From: Fructilactobacillus sanfranciscensis DSM 20451
Lineage (GTDB): Bacteria; Bacillota; Bacilli; Lactobacillales; Lactobacillaceae
Assembly: GCF_001436035.1 (NCBI RefSeq)
Contig: NZ_AYYM01000002.1
Span: 62,001-126,000, forward strand
Direction: 5' to 3'
DNA length: 64,000 nt
A program made the translations under genes and the position numbers. The notes below the pieces were generated by a model. That model was not told the origin of the DNA, searched no databases, and saw nothing but the letters and a program-made list of their open reading frames with translations. Below, in pieces: positions 19,073 through 29,864 of this stretch. The number at the start of each line of letters is the position of its first letter. Within the stretch, counting starts at the first letter, position 1.

Positions 19073-19238
19073 AGTGGTTCACCTCCAAGTAATTTTAAAG
19101 CAGAAAAATAGCGGATACCCACAATGGATACCCGCTATCCCTATCGAAATAGGTCTTTCATTCGTAAAGCCCAGCGATTAAAATCACTTAGGCGAGAAGC
19201 GGGAAGCCTCTGCTTTTAACTATTTAATCATATCAACA
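19073..19238 (-). promoter_or_regulatory. infC-rpmI-rplT leader with attenuator
   Basis: The 5' leader folds a UUCG-capped hairpin (CCTAT-TTCG-ATAGG near 19138-19153) and then a 13-bp GC-rich terminator stem (19108-19120 with 19126-19138) followed by T residues. The element CCCGCU at 19198-19203 is perfectly complementary to AGCGGG (19131-19136) in the terminator's 5' arm, so an antiterminator could form instead. This is the design expected of an L20/IF3-type leader; assignment to a specific RNA family was not tested. Confidence 0.7.
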
Positions 19239-21212
19239 TTATCTAACTTTGTCAACTGATTCTTTTTCTTTGTTTGCATCTCTTGAGTAACTTGAGATAT
19301 CTTTTAAAATTTCCATGACAAATTCATCAATTGACATATCACGACTATTATCTTCACCATATTTACGTACGGAAACTGTATTATTCTTAACTTCGTTTTC
19401 TCCAACCACAATGGTGTATGGAACCTTATGGGTTTGAGCATCACGAATTAAGTAACCCATCTTTTCACTACGATCATCAACATGAGAACGAATCTTAATT
19501 GCAGAAAGTTTTTCATTTAACTTACGAGCATAATCTCCGTATTTTTCATCACTAACCGGAATGATTTCAACTTGTTTAGGTGCTAACCAAGTTGGAAAAG
19601 CTCCTTTGTACATTTCAATCAAGTAAGCTGTAAATCTTTCCATAGTTGAAACAATTCCACGATGAATCATAACTGGACGATGTTCTTTACCATCTTCACC
19701 AACGTAATGTAAATCAAAGCGTTCTGGAAGCATAAAATCAAGTTGAATAGTTGATAACGTTTCTTCGTTACCAAGAGCTGTCTTAGTTTGAACATCAAGT
19801 TTTGGACCGTAGAAAGCAGCTTCACCTTCCGCTTCAACGTAATCTAAACCAAGTTCATCCATGGCACCTTTAAGCATTGATTGTGCTTTGTTCCACATTT
19901 CATCATCGTCAAAGTATTTTTCCGTATTCTTAGGATCACGATAACTAAGTCTGAATGTGTAGTTATCAATATCAAAGTCATCGTAAACATCCATCATTAA
20001 TTTAAGAATCTTTTTAAATTCATCTTGAATTTGATCTGGAGCAACAAAAGTATGACCATCATTAAGTGTCATCTCACGAACCCGTTGTAATCCACTTAAG
20101 GCACCAGATTTTTCATAACGGTGCATCATTCCTAATTCAGCAATTCGAAGTGGAAGTTCACGGTATGAACGAATGTGATGTTTGTAAATTTGGATATGTG
20201 AAGGACAATTCATTGGACGTAATTCAAGCATTTCGTCATCATCCATTTCCATTGGAGGAAACATGTCTTCACGATAGTGATCCCAATGACCAGATTGTTT
20301 GTATAAATCAAGGTTAGCTAAAACGGGAGTATAAACGTGTTGATAACCATTAGCTAATTCTTTATCTGTAATGTAGCGTTCAATAGTACGACGAATGGTA
20401 GCACCATTTGGCATCCAGTAAGGCAGACCAGCACCAACTTTAGGATCTACAAAGAATAAATCTAAGTTATTCCCAATGACACGGTGGTCACGTTCTTTAG
20501 CTTCTTGACGAGCTTTTAAATCAGCTTCAAGCTCTGCTTCTTTATAAAAAGCAGTACCATAAATTCTTTGTAACATTGGGTTAGATGATTTACCTTCCCA
20601 ATATGCACCAGCAACTGAAAGTAATTTGAAATGTTTAATATTTTTAAGACTAGGTGCAACTACTCCTTGAGCTAAGGTTAATACGCCGGCAATGTCATAG
20701 AATAAAATATTATCTGAATCAATTTCAGAAATGATTTTAGCTTGGTATGGATCACCATCGACTTCTTTAAGTGCCTCATCTTTGCTCAAATAAACTCGCT
20801 TTACAGAAGCGTCATTTTTAATGATTCTTTTCATTTGATTTGCTAATTCATCAAGCTCATCAGCACTAACTTGGCGTTCAGCTTTATCAGTGTCAACATA
20901 AAAACCATCTTCATCAGCAGAAATTTCACCAATTTTAATGTCATGGAATTGTTTTTTTGCAACTGTTTCTAATAATTGAGCTGCACTTTGACGAAGAACT
21001 TGTAAGCCTTCTTCTGATTCAGAAGTAATGATTTCAATTTTTCCGCCCTTTTGTAAGGGTGCAAATACATCAACTAATTCACCATCTACTTTACCAGCAA
21101 CGGCCTTTTTGGCTAAACTAACTGAAATTGATTTGGCAATATCCTCAACAGAAACGCCGGCATCAAATTCTTTTTGATTTCCATCTGGAAATTCAAAAGA
21201 TAACTTTGACAT
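19239..21212 (-). CDS. thrS: Threonine-tRNA ligase
   Basis: A 657-residue class II synthetase: N-terminal TGS domain, the editing domain with second additional domain, catalytic core ([12 protein letters not shown] with the zinc Cys, motif 2 [19 protein letters not shown]) and a HGTP anticodon-binding domain ([15 protein letters not shown]). Length is normal for Firmicutes with a short variable tail ([18 protein letters not shown]). It lies behind its own T-box. Confidence 0.98.
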   Translation of the reverse strand: MSKLSFEFPDGNQKEFDAGVSVEDIAKSISVSLAKKAVAGKVDGELVDVFAPLQKGGKIEIITSESEEGLQVLRQSAAQLLETVAKKQFHDIKIGEISADEDGFYVDTDKAERQVSADELDELANQMKRIIKNDASVKRVYLSKDEALKEVDGDPYQAKIISEIDSDNILFYDIAGVLTLAQGVVAPSLKNIKHFKLLSVAGAYWEGKSSNPMLQRIYGTAFYKEAELEADLKARQEAKERDHRVIGNNLDLFFVDPKVGAGLPYWMPNGATIRRTIERYITDKELANGYQHVYTPVLANLDLYKQSGHWDHYREDMFPPMEMDDDEMLELRPMNCPSHIQIYKHHIRSYRELPLRIAELGMMHRYEKSGALSGLQRVREMTLNDGHTFVAPDQIQDEFKKILKLMMDVYDDFDIDNYTFRLSYRDPKNTEKYFDDDEMWNKAQSMLKGAMDELGLDYVEAEGEAAFYGPKLDVQTKTALGNEETLSTIQLDFMLPERFDLHYVGEDGKEHRPVMIHRGIVSTMERFTAYLIEMYKGAFPTWLAPKQVEIIPVSDEKYGDYARKLNEKLSAIKIRSHVDDRSEKMGYLIRDAQTHKVPYTIVVGENEVKNNTVSVRKYGEDNSRDMSIDEFVMEILKDISSYSRDANKEKESVDKVR

Positions 21213-21224
21213 GATTTTTCCTCC

Positions 21225-21440
21225 TATAAAAAAAGTCCCTAGTATTATTCAATACCAGGGACGTCGTTAGACGCGGTTCCACCCAAATTCGTTCAGTAAA
21301 CTGAACATCTCATTTGTAACCACATTATTAATTTTAATTTTAATCAAGGTGGTAAATTAACTAATCCAACGAATAACTTCCAGAAAATGTTATTCTCTCT
21401 GTGAATTCATAGCTAACTCATATCCTTGTTAATACTGTAC
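21225..21440 (-). promoter_or_regulatory. T-box leader of thrS (Thr)
   Basis: The T-box core GGGTGGAACCGCG lies at 21271-21283 (minus strand) and the terminator stem, with arm GTCCCTGGTATTG and a T7 tail, at 21229-21263. Stem I contains AGAGAG. The likely specifier is ACC (Thr) in UUU-ACC-A-CCUUG near 21350, where CCUUG closes stem I with CAAGG near 21425. Confidence 0.92.
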
Positions 21441-21471
21441 TAACACCAACAACAAATGTCAAGAGTGATGC

Positions 21472-22410
21472 TTAATCATTTCTTAAATTCTTTCCGTTAA
21501 CTTCAATCGGAGTAGCCAAGAATTTAATTCTCTCCATGAGCCGCTTAGCTTTTAGTGGCTCAAAATCTCCCTTAGCTGTAATTGCTAAATGTTCTTTTTC
21601 TAATTGCTCCATCGAAAAATTAGAACTAAAGAAGGTTGATAATTGATTTTGCATCCGATATTCCAAAATCACTCCCAAAATATCATCGCGAATCCAAGCT
21701 GACATCGAATCAGCTCCAATATCATCAATCATTAAAACAGGTACTTTTTTAACACAATCAACCTGATTACCTACAGAATCAGTTTTGGAATTAATCAAAG
21801 CCTTCATATCCATTGCAAATGATGGAAAGTGTAAGAATGTAGTTTTAATGTTGTCATTAGCCAGACGATGGGCAATTGCACTCAACAAGTATGACTTTCC
21901 AACTCCAAAACTTCCATAGATATAGAACCCCTTGTGATATTTCTGCGGGTTATTTTCATATGCATCAATAAAGTCAAGAGCATGAACTAAAGCATTTTCG
22001 CGAGCTGGATTTCCTTCATGATAATAATCATTAATGTTAGCATTTTGTAGCGCTTTGGACATACCTAAATCTTGAATATTATCACGAATTTGGCGTTCCC
22101 AAACCTTAGTTAGGTAGGCTTGGGTTGGTTGATAAGAAACTTCAATCGCATGATTGTTAACAACTAACTTTGGTTCATACCCATGTGCATAAGTGTCTTT
22201 TCCATTTAGCATGGCATCACGTTTATTCACAAACTCATATAAACTTGAAGCAGACTTTTTAATTGATTCATCCGTCAATGCATCACGATTAGACTCAATA
22301 AAATTTTCAACCTCTGGATCTGCATATACTTCATCCATTAATTTACGATAATTTTCTGCGTAGTTTCCGGTTGCCATAATTGCTTTAAATTTTTTTCCAA
22401 CATTATCCAT
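21472..22410 (-). CDS. dnaI: Primosomal protein DnaI (helicase loader)
   Basis: A 312-residue AAA+ ATPase that loads the DnaC-type replicative helicase with DnaB and DnaD. The N-terminal helicase-binding domain is followed by Walker A GSFGVGKSYLL and Walker B VLMIDDIGAD. ATG 22410 is chosen 7 bases after GAGGTG; TTG 22416 lies inside the site. Gap to dnaB is 11 bases. Confidence 0.95.
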   Translation of the reverse strand: MDNVGKKFKAIMATGNYAENYRKLMDEVYADPEVENFIESNRDALTDESIKKSASSLYEFVNKRDAMLNGKDTYAHGYEPKLVVNNHAIEVSYQPTQAYLTKVWERQIRDNIQDLGMSKALQNANINDYYHEGNPARENALVHALDFIDAYENNPQKYHKGFYIYGSFGVGKSYLLSAIAHRLANDNIKTTFLHFPSFAMDMKALINSKTDSVGNQVDCVKKVPVLMIDDIGADSMSAWIRDDILGVILEYRMQNQLSTFFSSNFSMEQLEKEHLAITAKGDFEPLKAKRLMERIKFLATPIEVNGKNLRND

Positions 22411-22421
22411 TATCAATCACC

Positions 22422-23750
22422 TCACTTCTTTTCGTTAAATTTTTTAAGCTTTTCTGCAATTAATTTTTTTTCTTTAATATTATTTGAAACTGAAGTCTGG
22501 GGGGTATGTGGTTGATCTTTTGCCCAATCAGGCAGAGTTTCTCTGACATTTAATTTAACATTTTGTTTTGATTTTTGTCTTCTTTTAGATTTTTCTGCAT
22601 TAATCTTACTATCACGTGTTTTGATTTGTTTAAGTGCCTGTTCAGCAGTTTGAATATGATTTTGTGACCAATCGTTAGCAATGGTATCAACTAAATTTTT
22701 ATTTAAAGTTGGATAATTATAATCAACTAGCAATAAATAAATTAACATGTTAATTACATCCGTTTTCAATACCATTCTTTCGACCAATTGTGAAATAACT
22801 CTTTCTTCAGAGCTTGTTGCATATCCATTTTTTTCTTTTTTTAAAGCATTTAAAAAAACAAGCGGTGCATAATTTTTAGCAGTCTTAATTAGTTGTTGTT
22901 CTTCATTATCGAATTGATATTCATTTGTTGTAGTATTTTTAACTGGATTAGTTTTTGCTGTTTTAAAATCAGTTTGATTATTTCTCGAAACTAAAAGTTT
23001 AAACTTTTGCATATCAAAATGATTATTAGTTAAATTCGTAGCTTGTTCAACTAATTTTGTCATCGTCATTTCATCAATACCATACAATAACTTAGTGGAA
23101 ACAAATAAATCATGATTCTTTTTAATATCATCGATATTTACAAATGAACTACTCAAAATATCTAACATTAATTTGAAATCTAAATTATCATCTTTCAAGC
23201 TTTGTACCTGCTTTTCATCAGGAATTCCCGTTTGAACTTGTTTAATAATGTCTTGCTGGTTAGTAATATTTTGTTGGTTAATTGAATAAACTTCTAAGAA
23301 GTCGTGAGTAGTATCAGTTAATAGGGAAAAATCATAATCACTGGGAAGTAGTTCTTTAGATAGTTCTAAATACTTGGTTTCCCCCACCATTTCTAACAAA
23401 ATTTCACTCATTAAACCATTACTAAAAAATGATGTAGCTGATAACGGCTTTGTTAATAAATACGTAACTATTTCTTTTTCATTTTGAAAAGTCTGAACTA
23501 ATCCAACACCCTCAAGTTTTAAGCGCGCTTGATAAAGTTCACCACCATCAATTCCAATCCCATTCATCAATGCGAAATGTTCACGCTTATTAGAATCTTC
23601 ATTCCATAATGAACTGATTAAAGCAAAAGCATTTGCCCCGATAATTGGCAAATACAGCTTGGTTAAAATTTGAAAGTCTGTCGCATTTAATTCTCCATTA
23701 CGATAAACTCGATATTCTGTTTTAGGTTCAATAATTTGATTATTATTCAT
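22422..23750 (-). CDS. dnaB: Replication initiation/membrane attachment protein DnaB
   Basis: A 442-residue DnaB/DnaD-family primosome protein (not the helicase). N-terminal winged-helix part (YRVYRNGELNATDFQILTKLYLPIIGANAFAL), a C-terminal YxxxIxxxW-type region (DTIANDWSQNHIQTAEQALKQI) and a basic, Lys/Gln-rich tail. ATG 23750 overlaps the end of nrdR (ATGAATAA), implying coupling; an upstream GTG at 23783 lies inside nrdR. Confidence 0.9.
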   Translation of the reverse strand: MNNNQIIEPKTEYRVYRNGELNATDFQILTKLYLPIIGANAFALISSLWNEDSNKREHFALMNGIGIDGGELYQARLKLEGVGLVQTFQNEKEIVTYLLTKPLSATSFFSNGLMSEILLEMVGETKYLELSKELLPSDYDFSLLTDTTHDFLEVYSINQQNITNQQDIIKQVQTGIPDEKQVQSLKDDNLDFKLMLDILSSSFVNIDDIKKNHDLFVSTKLLYGIDEMTMTKLVEQATNLTNNHFDMQKFKLLVSRNNQTDFKTAKTNPVKNTTTNEYQFDNEEQQLIKTAKNYAPLVFLNALKKEKNGYATSSEERVISQLVERMVLKTDVINMLIYLLLVDYNYPTLNKNLVDTIANDWSQNHIQTAEQALKQIKTRDSKINAEKSKRRQKSKQNVKLNVRETLPDWAKDQPHTPQTSVSNNIKEKKLIAEKLKKFNEKK

Positions 23751-24234
23751 CTTTTTTGTTTTTCTCTTTTGATGCGTCGTCACCCATCAATTCCTTCATC
23801 TTACTATAAAATTCATTCATGTCTTTAAACTGGCGATAAACGCTTGCAAATCTAATATAGGCAATTTCATCGACATCTTTCAGCCCCGCCATAACGCCTT
23901 TGCCAATTAATTCACTGGAAACTTCATGACTACCATCATCATTATTTTCCAAATTACGTTTTGTTTCGTTAACAATTCTATTCATTTGCTCAAGTGAAAC
24001 TGGTCTTTTTTCACACGACCGAATAATTCCACGTAAAACTTTTTCGGAACTAAATTCTTCTCGATTACCATCTTTTTTAACAACTAGTAATGGTGAAGCT
24101 TCAATTCTTTCAAAAGTAGTAAAACGATGACCACAATTATTACATTCTCGGCGGCGTCTAATTTCGTTACCCACTTGAATAGGACGACTTTCTAAAACTT
24201 TTGAAGATGTGTGTTGGCATTTTGGACATTTCAT
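23743..24234 (-). CDS. nrdR: Transcriptional repressor NrdR
   Basis: A 163-residue ATP-cone repressor of ribonucleotide reductase genes. Zinc ribbon CPKCQHTSSKVLESRP with second pair CNNC, then the ATP-cone (VVKKDGNREEFSSEKVLRGI). Its target nrd genes are outside the window. The C-terminal tail KEKNKKDE is slightly extended. Confidence 0.97.
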   Translation of the reverse strand: MKCPKCQHTSSKVLESRPIQVGNEIRRRRECNNCGHRFTTFERIEASPLLVVKKDGNREEFSSEKVLRGIIRSCEKRPVSLEQMNRIVNETKRNLENNDDGSHEVSSELIGKGVMAGLKDVDEIAYIRFASVYRQFKDMNEFYSKMKELMGDDASKEKNKKDE

Positions 24235-24238
24235 TTTC

Positions 24239-24811
24239 TTACCTCAAATCATCAAGCAAGCATAAAACTTGTTTTTTTAACTCATCAATTCCATTTGTAG
24301 AATCAATTACTACATCTGATAATTCTTTTTTTACTGATTGTGGCCACTGACTTTTCATTAGTAAGTTAGCTTTACTAATTGAGATGGTGTTTCTTTTTAT
24401 CAATCGCTGCATTTGAATGACCGGATCACAAGCTATCATAATAATTTTATCAACATAAACTTGTAAGCCATTTTCAAAAAGCGTGGGTGCTTCAATAAAA
24501 ATAACATCCTCATCTGTATGACTATTAATTTCTTTAATCAAAAATGGATTCAATATTCTAACTAATCTCTTTAAAGCGTTTTTATCATTAAACACAATTT
24601 CGGCAAGCTGAGAGCGATTGATTTTTCCGTTATTAGTAGTCTTTACTCCGAACAACTTAACAATTTTATTAATGACATCTTTGTTTTCATTTTCTAAATC
24701 ATGAACAGTCTTATCTAAATCAATCACATCAAAATTTTTATCTTTAAGCAGTTTCCCCACGGTTGATTTACCAGACGCAATCCCACCTGTCAATGCAATC
24801 ACTTTAGTCAC
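24239..24811 (-). CDS. coaE: Dephospho-CoA kinase
   Basis: A 190-residue enzyme for the last step of CoA synthesis. P-loop ALTGGIASGKSTVGK at residues 6-20; the LID-type region IQMQRLIKRN is present. Overlaps the mutM stop by 8 bases and lies 4 bases before nrdR. Confidence 0.95.
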   Translation of the reverse strand: MTKVIALTGGIASGKSTVGKLLKDKNFDVIDLDKTVHDLENENKDVINKIVKLFGVKTTNNGKINRSQLAEIVFNDKNALKRLVRILNPFLIKEINSHTDEDVIFIEAPTLFENGLQVYVDKIIMIACDPVIQMQRLIKRNTISISKANLLMKSQWPQSVKKELSDVVIDSTNGIDELKKQVLCLLDDLR

Positions 24812-25646
24812 TTAGATCACCATGTAGTTTTTGACATTTAGGACAGAAAGTCGTTCCCCTTTGTGCCACTTTAATTTTTTCCATTGTAGTTCCACAACGC
24901 TCACATTTTTCATCTTTACGCCCATAAGCATGAAGTTGATTTTGGAATTGGCCTGCTTCACCATATGCATTTGAATATGAGTGAACAGTGGTTCCGTGAC
25001 CCTTGATTGCTGCAGCAATTTCTTTAACAATATTTGCTCGTAATCTTCTAATCTCATCATCACTTAATTCATTAGTAAGTTGTTCTGGATTTATTTTGGA
25101 TAGCCAAAGAACTTCATCACAATAAATATTTCCTAATCCCGCAATTTTTGATTGATCTAATAAGAATCCTTTGATTTTACGATGAGATTTGTGCATGATT
25201 TCTTTCATGTAATCAAACTTCAAATCTTGCTCAGTAGGTTCAGGGCCAATTTTATTTAACCCTGATAATTTATAAACATCTTCATTTTTAACTAAAGCCA
25301 TTTTTCCAAACATTCGAGTATCTTTATAGCGTAATTCACGACCATCAGTTAAATGAAAAACGACATTTGTATGCTTAGGTCTTTCAGTTTCTTCAGGTTG
25401 AACTTCATACTTTCCTTCCATTCTCAAATGGGAAACCAGTGTCAAATCATCACTCAATCTAAATAAAAGATATTTGCCTCGACGGTCAATTTGAATGATT
25501 TCTTTTCCTGCTAATTTTTTTTCAAAATCTTCAGCTGGAATATTAATCATCTTAGGGTATAAAACTTCTACAGATTTAATCTTCGATCCCTTAACTAATT
25601 TATTTAATCCTTGACGAACCGTTTGAACTTCTGGTAATTCTGGCAT
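24804..25646 (-). CDS. mutM: Formamidopyrimidine-DNA glycosylase
   Basis: A 280-residue base-excision glycosylase/AP lyase removing 8-oxoguanine. After Met removal Pro2 is the catalytic amine (MPELPEVQTVRQGL), Glu3 assists, Lys in the GKYLLF region contacts DNA and the C-terminal zinc finger is CERCGTTM...CPKC. ATG 25646 is used so that PELPE is N-terminal. Eighteen bases after polA, suggesting a joint repair transcript. Confidence 0.97.
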   Translation of the reverse strand: MPELPEVQTVRQGLNKLVKGSKIKSVEVLYPKMINIPAEDFEKKLAGKEIIQIDRRGKYLLFRLSDDLTLVSHLRMEGKYEVQPEETERPKHTNVVFHLTDGRELRYKDTRMFGKMALVKNEDVYKLSGLNKIGPEPTEQDLKFDYMKEIMHKSHRKIKGFLLDQSKIAGLGNIYCDEVLWLSKINPEQLTNELSDDEIRRLRANIVKEIAAAIKGHGTTVHSYSNAYGEAGQFQNQLHAYGRKDEKCERCGTTMEKIKVAQRGTTFCPKCQKLHGDLSD

Positions 25647-25664
25647 GAAAGCCACCTCTTTACT

Positions 25665-28364
25665 TTATTTTTTTATATTATACCAATCTGATCCAGAATG
25701 GCTTTCAACTTTTAATGGAACATTAAAATCAACAGTTGAATTACTGAGTAATTTGTCTGTCTTCATAATTGAGTCCATCACTTGTGGTACTAACTTTTCT
25801 AAAACTGGAATTTCTGTTTCTGGTGCTTCAAAAATTAACTCATCATGAATTTGTAAAAGCATCTTAGCTTGTAATCCTTTTTCTTTTAAAACAGATTGCA
25901 TTTTAATCATTGCCGCCTTAATTATGTCAGCTGCACTTCCTTGGATGGGAGAATTCATCGCAATTCGTTCGGCAAATTGACGTTGCTGAAAACGTTTGGA
26001 CTGAATTTCTGGAATGTAGCGTCGGCGATGGGAAATAGTTTCAACATATCCATGTTCTTTGGCAAATTTAACTGAATCTTCCATATATTGCTTAACACCA
26101 GGGTATTCATTAAAATATTTGTCAATGAACCGTTTAGCGTCACCATTTGAAATCCCGGTATTATGCGCTAATCCAAACGAACTAATTCCATACACAATTC
26201 CAAAGTTAACCGCTTTGGCTTGTCGTCTTAAAGTTGGTGTGATTACAGCATCTTTATCCAATTCAAATATTCTACGAGCGGTAGCTGCATGAATATCTTC
26301 TCCACTTTCGAAAGCCTCTCGCATATTTTTATCGCCAGAAATCGCAGCTAAAACACGTAATTCAATTTGAGAATAATCAGAAGAAAACAATTTCCACCCT
26401 TTATGACTAGGAACAAAAGCTTCACGAACCTTACGGCCTTCTTCAGTTCGAACGGGAATGTTTTGTAAATTAGGGTCAACGGATGATAATCGACCAGTTT
26501 GCGTTAAGGTTTGCAAGTATCGTGTGTGCACCTTACCATCATCCGTAATATCAGCTTTAATTCCGTCCAAATACGTAGAAATTAATTTAGTTAATTGACG
26601 ATAATTAAGAATATTTTCAATAATTGGATGATCTGGGGCTAATTGTTCTAAAACATCAACTGCGGTTGAGTAACCAGTCTTAGTTTTTTTAATAACTGGA
26701 AGCCCCATTTTTTCGAATAACACAATTCCTAATTGTTTGGGTGAGCCGATATTAAACTCTTCACCGGCCTCTTGATAGATTTTTTGTTTGTATTCACTAA
26801 CTCGTTCAGTAAATTTACTTTTTAATTCTTCTAATTTATCTTGATTAACACTAATTCCTTGAATCTCCATTGCACTCAAAACGCAAGCTAATGGAAGTTC
26901 CAAATCACGATATAAATCAGCCTGCTGATGTTCTTTTAGTTTTTCAAGCATTTGTTTTTTTAATGTTGAAATAGCTAATGCTTTTCGCACCATATGCTCG
27001 AATAATTCATGATTATCTGGAATTTGAAGGCTCTTTCCCTTGCCATAAACCTCTTCATCAGATAAAACACTGAAATAACCATGGCGATTAGCAACTTCTC
27101 CGATATCATCTTCATTATTGAGTGTATTAATTAAATATGAGACCAAAAGCATGTCAAAATCAACGCCTTGAAATCCAATCTCATTACGATGTAATCCAAC
27201 AATTTGTGCTTTGGTATCAAAAATATTTTTATTAATTTCACTATTTTCTAAAATTTGTTTAATTCGTTTATCAGATAATAAGCTCATATCGCGACTAACA
27301 AACCACTTTTTTCCATTGCCAATTACGAAACCTAATTGTTCAGCCGTATGGTAGTTAGGATTAATTGTTTCAAGATTAAAAGTTATTTCATTACCTAAAC
27401 TATTAACTTCATCGAGATTTTCTTTACTTAACTCAGTAAATTCAACTTCTGGTAGTTCAATTTTAGAGGTTCCAAGTTGATTATCGGCATTATTTGAACT
27501 ATTCAAAAATGATTTAAATCCCATTTTTTTATAAAAATCAGATAATTCTGGTTCTTGTGGACCCTTGTAAATTAAATCAGCAAGTTTAATATCAATTGGT
27601 GCGTTAGTATCAATTGTAGCTAATTTCTTTGAAAGAAATGCTTGCTTCTCATCGTTTACCAAATGTTCTTTTAATTTTTTAGCCGTAATTTCATCAATAT
27701 GGTCATAAAGACCCTGAACCGTACCATACTGTTTAATTAATTTAATTGCTGTTTTCGGACCAACTTTTTCTACACCTGGATAATTATCAGAAGTATCACC
27801 TTGAAGTCCCTTAATATCAATAATTTGTTCAGGATTTATACCCATATTCTTTTTTACATAAGTCGGTGTATAATCTTCAAGATCACTGACCCCTTTTTTG
27901 GAAACTTTAACGGTTGTTTTCTCAGAACAAAGTTGAGTTAAATCGCGGTCTCCAGTAATAATATCAACGTGATAACCCTCTTTTTCAGCCATCTTAGCCG
28001 TTGTACCGATAATATCATCAGCTTCATAATCTTTTAATTCATAAGTTTTGATTCCTCGAGCTTTTAGCAAATCCATCACATAAGGAAATTGTTCCCTCAA
28101 CTCGTCAGGAATTTTTGCTCGGCCTGCTTTATAATCAGAATACATTTTTGTTCGAAAGGTCTTTTTACCAGCATCAAATGCTGCTAAAACAGTTGTTGGT
28201 TTGATATCAGCTAAGATATCATTTAACATCCGATTAAATCCATAAACTGCACTTGTATGTAATCCGTCTGGACTAGTGAATCTATCCATTGAGGTATATA
28301 AAGCAAAAAATGCCTTATAAGTTAATGAATTCCCATCAATTAATAAAAGTTTTTTTTCGGTCAT
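25665..28364 (-). CDS. polA: DNA polymerase I
   Basis: An 899-residue repair polymerase. The N-terminal 5'-nuclease domain has the acidic metal sites (LLIDGNSL, YEADDIIGT, DRDLTQL) and the H2TH region. In the middle domain the expected 3'-5' exonuclease DxE is replaced (FNLETINP), so proofreading is probably lost, as in B. subtilis. The polymerase domain shows motif A (SSDYSQIELRVLA), motif B (RRQAKAVNFGIVYG) and motif C (QIHDELIFE). Lies 86 bases from murC with a terminator between. Confidence 0.97.
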   Translation of the reverse strand: MTEKKLLLIDGNSLTYKAFFALYTSMDRFTSPDGLHTSAVYGFNRMLNDILADIKPTTVLAAFDAGKKTFRTKMYSDYKAGRAKIPDELREQFPYVMDLLKARGIKTYELKDYEADDIIGTTAKMAEKEGYHVDIITGDRDLTQLCSEKTTVKVSKKGVSDLEDYTPTYVKKNMGINPEQIIDIKGLQGDTSDNYPGVEKVGPKTAIKLIKQYGTVQGLYDHIDEITAKKLKEHLVNDEKQAFLSKKLATIDTNAPIDIKLADLIYKGPQEPELSDFYKKMGFKSFLNSSNNADNQLGTSKIELPEVEFTELSKENLDEVNSLGNEITFNLETINPNYHTAEQLGFVIGNGKKWFVSRDMSLLSDKRIKQILENSEINKNIFDTKAQIVGLHRNEIGFQGVDFDMLLVSYLINTLNNEDDIGEVANRHGYFSVLSDEEVYGKGKSLQIPDNHELFEHMVRKALAISTLKKQMLEKLKEHQQADLYRDLELPLACVLSAMEIQGISVNQDKLEELKSKFTERVSEYKQKIYQEAGEEFNIGSPKQLGIVLFEKMGLPVIKKTKTGYSTAVDVLEQLAPDHPIIENILNYRQLTKLISTYLDGIKADITDDGKVHTRYLQTLTQTGRLSSVDPNLQNIPVRTEEGRKVREAFVPSHKGWKLFSSDYSQIELRVLAAISGDKNMREAFESGEDIHAATARRIFELDKDAVITPTLRRQAKAVNFGIVYGISSFGLAHNTGISNGDAKRFIDKYFNEYPGVKQYMEDSVKFAKEHGYVETISHRRRYIPEIQSKRFQQRQFAERIAMNSPIQGSAADIIKAAMIKMQSVLKEKGLQAKMLLQIHDELIFEAPETEIPVLEKLVPQVMDSIMKTDKLLSNSTVDFNVPLKVESHSGSDWYNIKK

Positions 28365-28414
28365 CTGGAAATTCCTCCAAATTTATTTCTTATATTTTAA
28401 CACTACTTTTTTAG

Positions 28415-28445
28415 CAAAAAAAAGCATGACTTATCGTCATACTTT
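28415..28445 (-). terminator. Terminator after murC
   Basis: Ten-bp stem AAAGTATGAC with a 5-base loop, then eight T on the minus strand. Confidence 0.83.
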
Positions 28446-28449
28446 ATTT

Positions 28450-29799
28450 TTAGTTATTTTTTTTACTTAAATGACTAAGTAAGTCTTCATAACTTCTTTC
28501 GTATTTTTGGATATCCCCAGCTCCCATAAAAATGACAACTGCATCGTGATAATTTAATAATGGTGAAACATTGTCTTCTTTAATCAAGGATGCACCAGGA
28601 ATTTTATTAACTAAATCTTGACTACTAATGTTACCTGATTTTTCCCGAGGGGAACCGTAAATTTTAGTAATATAAACTTGATCAGCTTTTGAAAGAGTTT
28701 TCGCAAAATCATCAAGATATGCAATCGTTCTACTAAAAGTATGTGGTTGAAAAACAGCAATAATCTCTTTGTTAGGAAATTCTTGCCGAGCAGCATCTAA
28801 AGTTGCTTTAATTTCAGATGGGTGATGAGCATAATCATCAATAATTGTCATATCTCCAACTTTGATTTTTGAGAATCGACGTTTAACCCCCTGAAAAGTT
28901 AGTAATTCACGTTGAATTTCATCTAAATCAACTTCTTCAAAATATGAAACAGCTATTACTGCAAGCGAATTAAGAACGTTATGTTCACCAAACAAAGGAA
29001 TTTCAAAACGTCCTAAATCTTCACCTCTAAAAATTACATTGAACGTTGAGCCAGAAGTAGTTCGCTTAATATCAACTGCTCTAAAGTCATCCTTTTCGCC
29101 CGTTCCATAGTAGTAAACAGGAACATCTGCTTTAATCTTACGAAGATATGGATCATCTCCCCAAGCAAAAATTCCCTTTTGAACATGCGTAGCAAAAGTT
29201 TGAAATGCATCAAAAACATCTTCAATTCCAGTATAGTAATCAGGATGATCAAAATCGATGTTTGTCATAATTGCATAATCAGGATAAGTTGGCATAAAGT
29301 GACGACGATATTCATCAGCTTCATAGACAAAGAATCGAGCATCAGGAAGGGCATTTCCAGTACCATCACCAACTAAATAATCGGTAGGTGCAATTCCACT
29401 AAGAACATGAGCTAATAAACCCGTTGTACTAGTTTTACCGTGAGCCCCGCATACCGCGATACTGGTAAAACCTTTAATTAATTCTCCCAAAAATTCTGGA
29501 TATCTAAAAATTGGTAATCCTAATTCTTTTGCTCGAACCACTTCAGGTTGGCTATCTTCAAAAGCATTTCCAACGATTAATGTCATACCTTTTTTAATAT
29601 TATTTGGATTAAATGTAAATACTTTAATTCCAGCATCTTCTAATCCCTTTTGGGTAAAGGTGTATTTTTCAATGTCGGAACCTTCCACAGTACAACCCAT
29701 GTCTTTAACAACAAGTGCCATGGCACTCATACCGGTTCCTTTAATTCCAACAAAATAATAAGTCGTATTTTTATCAATTTTTAATTCTGGTTTAGTCAT
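28450..29799 (-). CDS. murC: UDP-N-acetylmuramate-L-alanine ligase
   Basis: A 449-residue Mur ligase adding L-Ala to UDP-MurNAc. N-terminal Rossmann region [19 protein letters not shown] site [14 protein letters not shown], and C-terminal [14 protein letters not shown]. Its position after sftA-ytpR-ytpP matches B. subtilis. Confidence 0.97.
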   Translation of the reverse strand: MTKPELKIDKNTTYYFVGIKGTGMSAMALVVKDMGCTVEGSDIEKYTFTQKGLEDAGIKVFTFNPNNIKKGMTLIVGNAFEDSQPEVVRAKELGLPIFRYPEFLGELIKGFTSIAVCGAHGKTSTTGLLAHVLSGIAPTDYLVGDGTGNALPDARFFVYEADEYRRHFMPTYPDYAIMTNIDFDHPDYYTGIEDVFDAFQTFATHVQKGIFAWGDDPYLRKIKADVPVYYYGTGEKDDFRAVDIKRTTSGSTFNVIFRGEDLGRFEIPLFGEHNVLNSLAVIAVSYFEEVDLDEIQRELLTFQGVKRRFSKIKVGDMTIIDDYAHHPSEIKATLDAARQEFPNKEIIAVFQPHTFSRTIAYLDDFAKTLSKADQVYITKIYGSPREKSGNISSQDLVNKIPGASLIKEDNVSPLLNYHDAVVIFMGAGDIQKYERSYEDLLSHLSKKNN

Positions 29800-29864
29800 T
29801 ATTTATGAAAACTCCTTTTATTTTCTTTACTAGTAAATATCATACCATTTATTGCTTTTGGTAA

